A program made the position numbers and the translations under genes. This document shows, in pieces, positions 62,813 to 64,000 of a DNA stretch of 64,000 nucleotides. The stretch spans positions 55,541 to 119,540 of the forward strand of contig NZ_VCPC01000007.1 of assembly GCF_005938225.1 (NCBI RefSeq), read 5' to 3'. The notes below the pieces were generated by a model. It was not told the DNA's origin and did not search any database. It was given only the letters and a program-made list of their open reading frames with translations. This stretch comes from Arenibacterium halophilum (GTDB lineage Bacteria > Pseudomonadota > Alphaproteobacteria > Rhodobacterales > Rhodobacteraceae). The first letter of the stretch is position 1, and each line of letters starts with the position of its first letter.

Positions 62813-63644
62813 TCCCTGCATCATCTGTGTCGCCATCACTGGGTCTTTGCCGACCAAGGCCAATAATCCGGCAGTCCCTATTACCGTCTCCGAACAGGTC
62901 GAAAGCACGCACGAAGCGTTCGAGGCCGGTGCCTCCATCGTTCATGCCCATGTACGCAACGATGACGAGACGCCGTCCTCCGATCCCGAGAAGTTCGCAC
63001 GCCTGAAAGAAGGGTTGGAGAAACACTGCCCCGGCATGATCATCCAGTTTTCCACTGGCGGTCGGTCAGGTGCAGGCCACGCACGCGGCGGCATGCTGCC
63101 GCTAGCACCTGATATGGCGTCCCTGTCGGTAGGGTCGAACAACTTCCCCACGCGGGTCTATGAAAACCCGCCCGATCTGGTCGACTGGCTCGCGTCCGAG
63201 ATGAAGGCGCACGAGGTGAAGCCGGAGATTGAGGCCTTCGATCTGAGCCACATCTTTCAGGCGGCGAAGATGCATGCCGACGGGCGGATCAAGGACACAC
63301 CCTATGTGCAGTTCGTCATGGGCGTGAAAAACGCCATGCCGGTCGACCGCGACGTGTTCGATTTCTACATCAAGACCGTCAAGCGACTTTTTGGAGAAGC
63401 CACACCTTGGTGCGCGGCCGGGATAGGTGCCCAGCAATCGACGCTGAACGACTGGGCCGTGTCCTCCGGTGGTCATGCCCGTACGGGGCTTGAGGACAAT
63501 GTCCGGCTTGATCGCAACACGCTGGCACCATCTAACGCAGCGTTGGTGCGCCGGGTGGTCGAGCTCTGCGAGACATACGAACGCCCAGTGGCCACATGGA
63601 GCCAGGCCAGAAGGATACTGGGACTGAAGGAGGTCGCCGCATGA
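62805..63644 (+). CDS. Beta-keto acid cleavage enzyme (BKACE, DUF849)
   Basis: A 279-residue DUF849 protein: [35 protein letters not shown] (metal His pair), [13 protein letters not shown] and [13 protein letters not shown] with [15 protein letters not shown] enzymes condense a beta-keto acid with acetyl-CoA and split it into an acyl-CoA and acetoacetate. Encoded in the pca operon, the natural substrate is probably beta-ketoadipate (giving succinyl-CoA and acetoacetate). Its ATG overlaps the pcaG stop, and its stop overlaps the CoA-transferase start. Confidence 0.88.
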   Translation: MSDPCIICVAITGSLPTKANNPAVPITVSEQVESTHEAFEAGASIVHAHVRNDDETPSSDPEKFARLKEGLEKHCPGMIIQFSTGGRSGAGHARGGMLPLAPDMASLSVGSNNFPTRVYENPPDLVDWLASEMKAHEVKPEIEAFDLSHIFQAAKMHADGRIKDTPYVQFVMGVKNAMPVDRDVFDFYIKTVKRLFGEATPWCAAGIGAQQSTLNDWAVSSGGHARTGLEDNVRLDRNTLAPSNAALVRRVVELCETYERPVATWSQARRILGLKEVAA

Positions 63645-64000
63645 AGAAAGTCTACGCCACCGCATCCGAGGCCCTCGACGGGCTTTTGCGCGATGACATG
63701 CTGATTGCCGCTGGGGGCTTTGGCCTTTGTGGCATCCCCGAACTGCTGTTGGAGGCCATCAAGGAGAGCGGCGTGAAGGATCTCACCTTCGCCTCCAACA
63801 ACGCTGGCGTCGACGATTTCGGGATCGGAATCCTTTTGCAGACCCGACAAGTCAGGAAGATGATCTCTTCCTATGTCGGCGAGAACGCCGAGTTCATGCG
63901 CCAATACCTCAGCGGCGAGCTGGAGCTTGAGTTCAACCCGCAGGGCACCCTGGCCGAGCGCATGCGTGCTGGCGGTTGCGGCATCCCTGGCTTCTACACC
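63641..64000 (+). CDS. 3-oxoacid CoA-transferase subunit A, truncated by window end
   Basis: The first 120 codons of a CoA-transferase alpha subunit: [37 protein letters not shown], the [12 protein letters not shown] loop, [23 protein letters not shown] and [10 protein letters not shown] at the window edge. It may activate acetoacetate released by the BKACE enzyme, or beta-ketoadipate (PcaI role). The catalytic Glu is in subunit B, outside the window. Confidence 0.9.
   Translation, partial: MKKVYATASEALDGLLRDDMLIAAGGFGLCGIPELLLEAIKESGVKDLTFASNNAGVDDFGIGILLQTRQVRKMISSYVGENAEFMRQYLSGELELEFNPQGTLAERMRAGGCGIPGFYT

Noticed and set aside
1..64000. CRISPR arrays and tRNA genes
   Set aside because: I saw no regularly spaced repeats and no tRNA-like cloverleaf sequence anywhere in the window.

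Overview
The window looks like DNA from a Rhodobacterales-type alphaproteobacterium. The reasons are the GC-rich coding bias, the DUF736/VirD2/VirD4/VirB transfer genes common on plasmids and integrative elements of that group, the pcaQ-pcaC-pcaH-pcaG order and the TRAP transporter. No replication gene or integrase lies in the window, so plasmid and integrated element cannot be told apart.

Region 1 (1-13.25 kb) is a defence and stress island. It holds the 3' part of an Lhr-like helicase followed by AddB-like and AddA-like genes in a tightly coupled operon, a RES/Xre toxin-antitoxin pair, a bacterial ubiquitin-like conjugation operon (tandem-motif small protein, Ub-like protein, E1-like enzyme with an N-terminal DUF6791-type domain, DUF6527 protein), and an AbiE-like nucleotidyltransferase/antitoxin pair.

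Region 2 (14.3-42.6 kb) is a conjugation module: DUF736, a candidate oriT containing the core of a T-DNA border, a VirD1-like gene, the VirD2 relaxase, the VirD4 coupling protein, then the opposite-strand virB operon (virB11-10-9-8-6-5-1-4-3-2-1). Between virD4 and virB11 sits a block of anti-phage cargo: a DUF2235 hydrolase, a WGR protein, a complete type II CBASS (CD-NTase, Cap2, Cap3, HNH-SAVED Cap5), and directly behind it a second two-gene CBASS (CD-NTase with AGS-C-like tail, 2TM-SAVED effector).

Region 3 (43.1-59.8 kb) is a catabolic island for para-substituted benzoates. A ten-gene minus-strand cluster encodes terephthalate dioxygenase (tphA2, tphA3, tphA1), the cis-diol dehydrogenase tphB, a CYP199-like P450 with its ferredoxin and ferredoxin reductase, an SDR, an aldehyde dehydrogenase and a MOSC protein. 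Nearby are an IclR regulator, an IS5-family element, IS66 remains and a TRAP transporter. The same 15-base palindrome (GTTCG-N5-CGAAC) precedes the tph operon and the TRAP operon, and a one-mismatch copy precedes the IclR gene, so these form a likely regulon.

Region 4 (60-64 kb) is the protocatechuate branch: pcaQ, pcaC, pcaH, pcaG, a BKACE-family beta-keto acid cleavage enzyme and the start of a CoA-transferase. Regions 3 and 4 together suggest this route: 4-methylbenzoate (or a similar para-substituted benzoate) is oxidised by P450, SDR and ALDH to terephthalate, then by TphA1A2A3 and TphB to protocatechuate, then cleaved by PcaGH.
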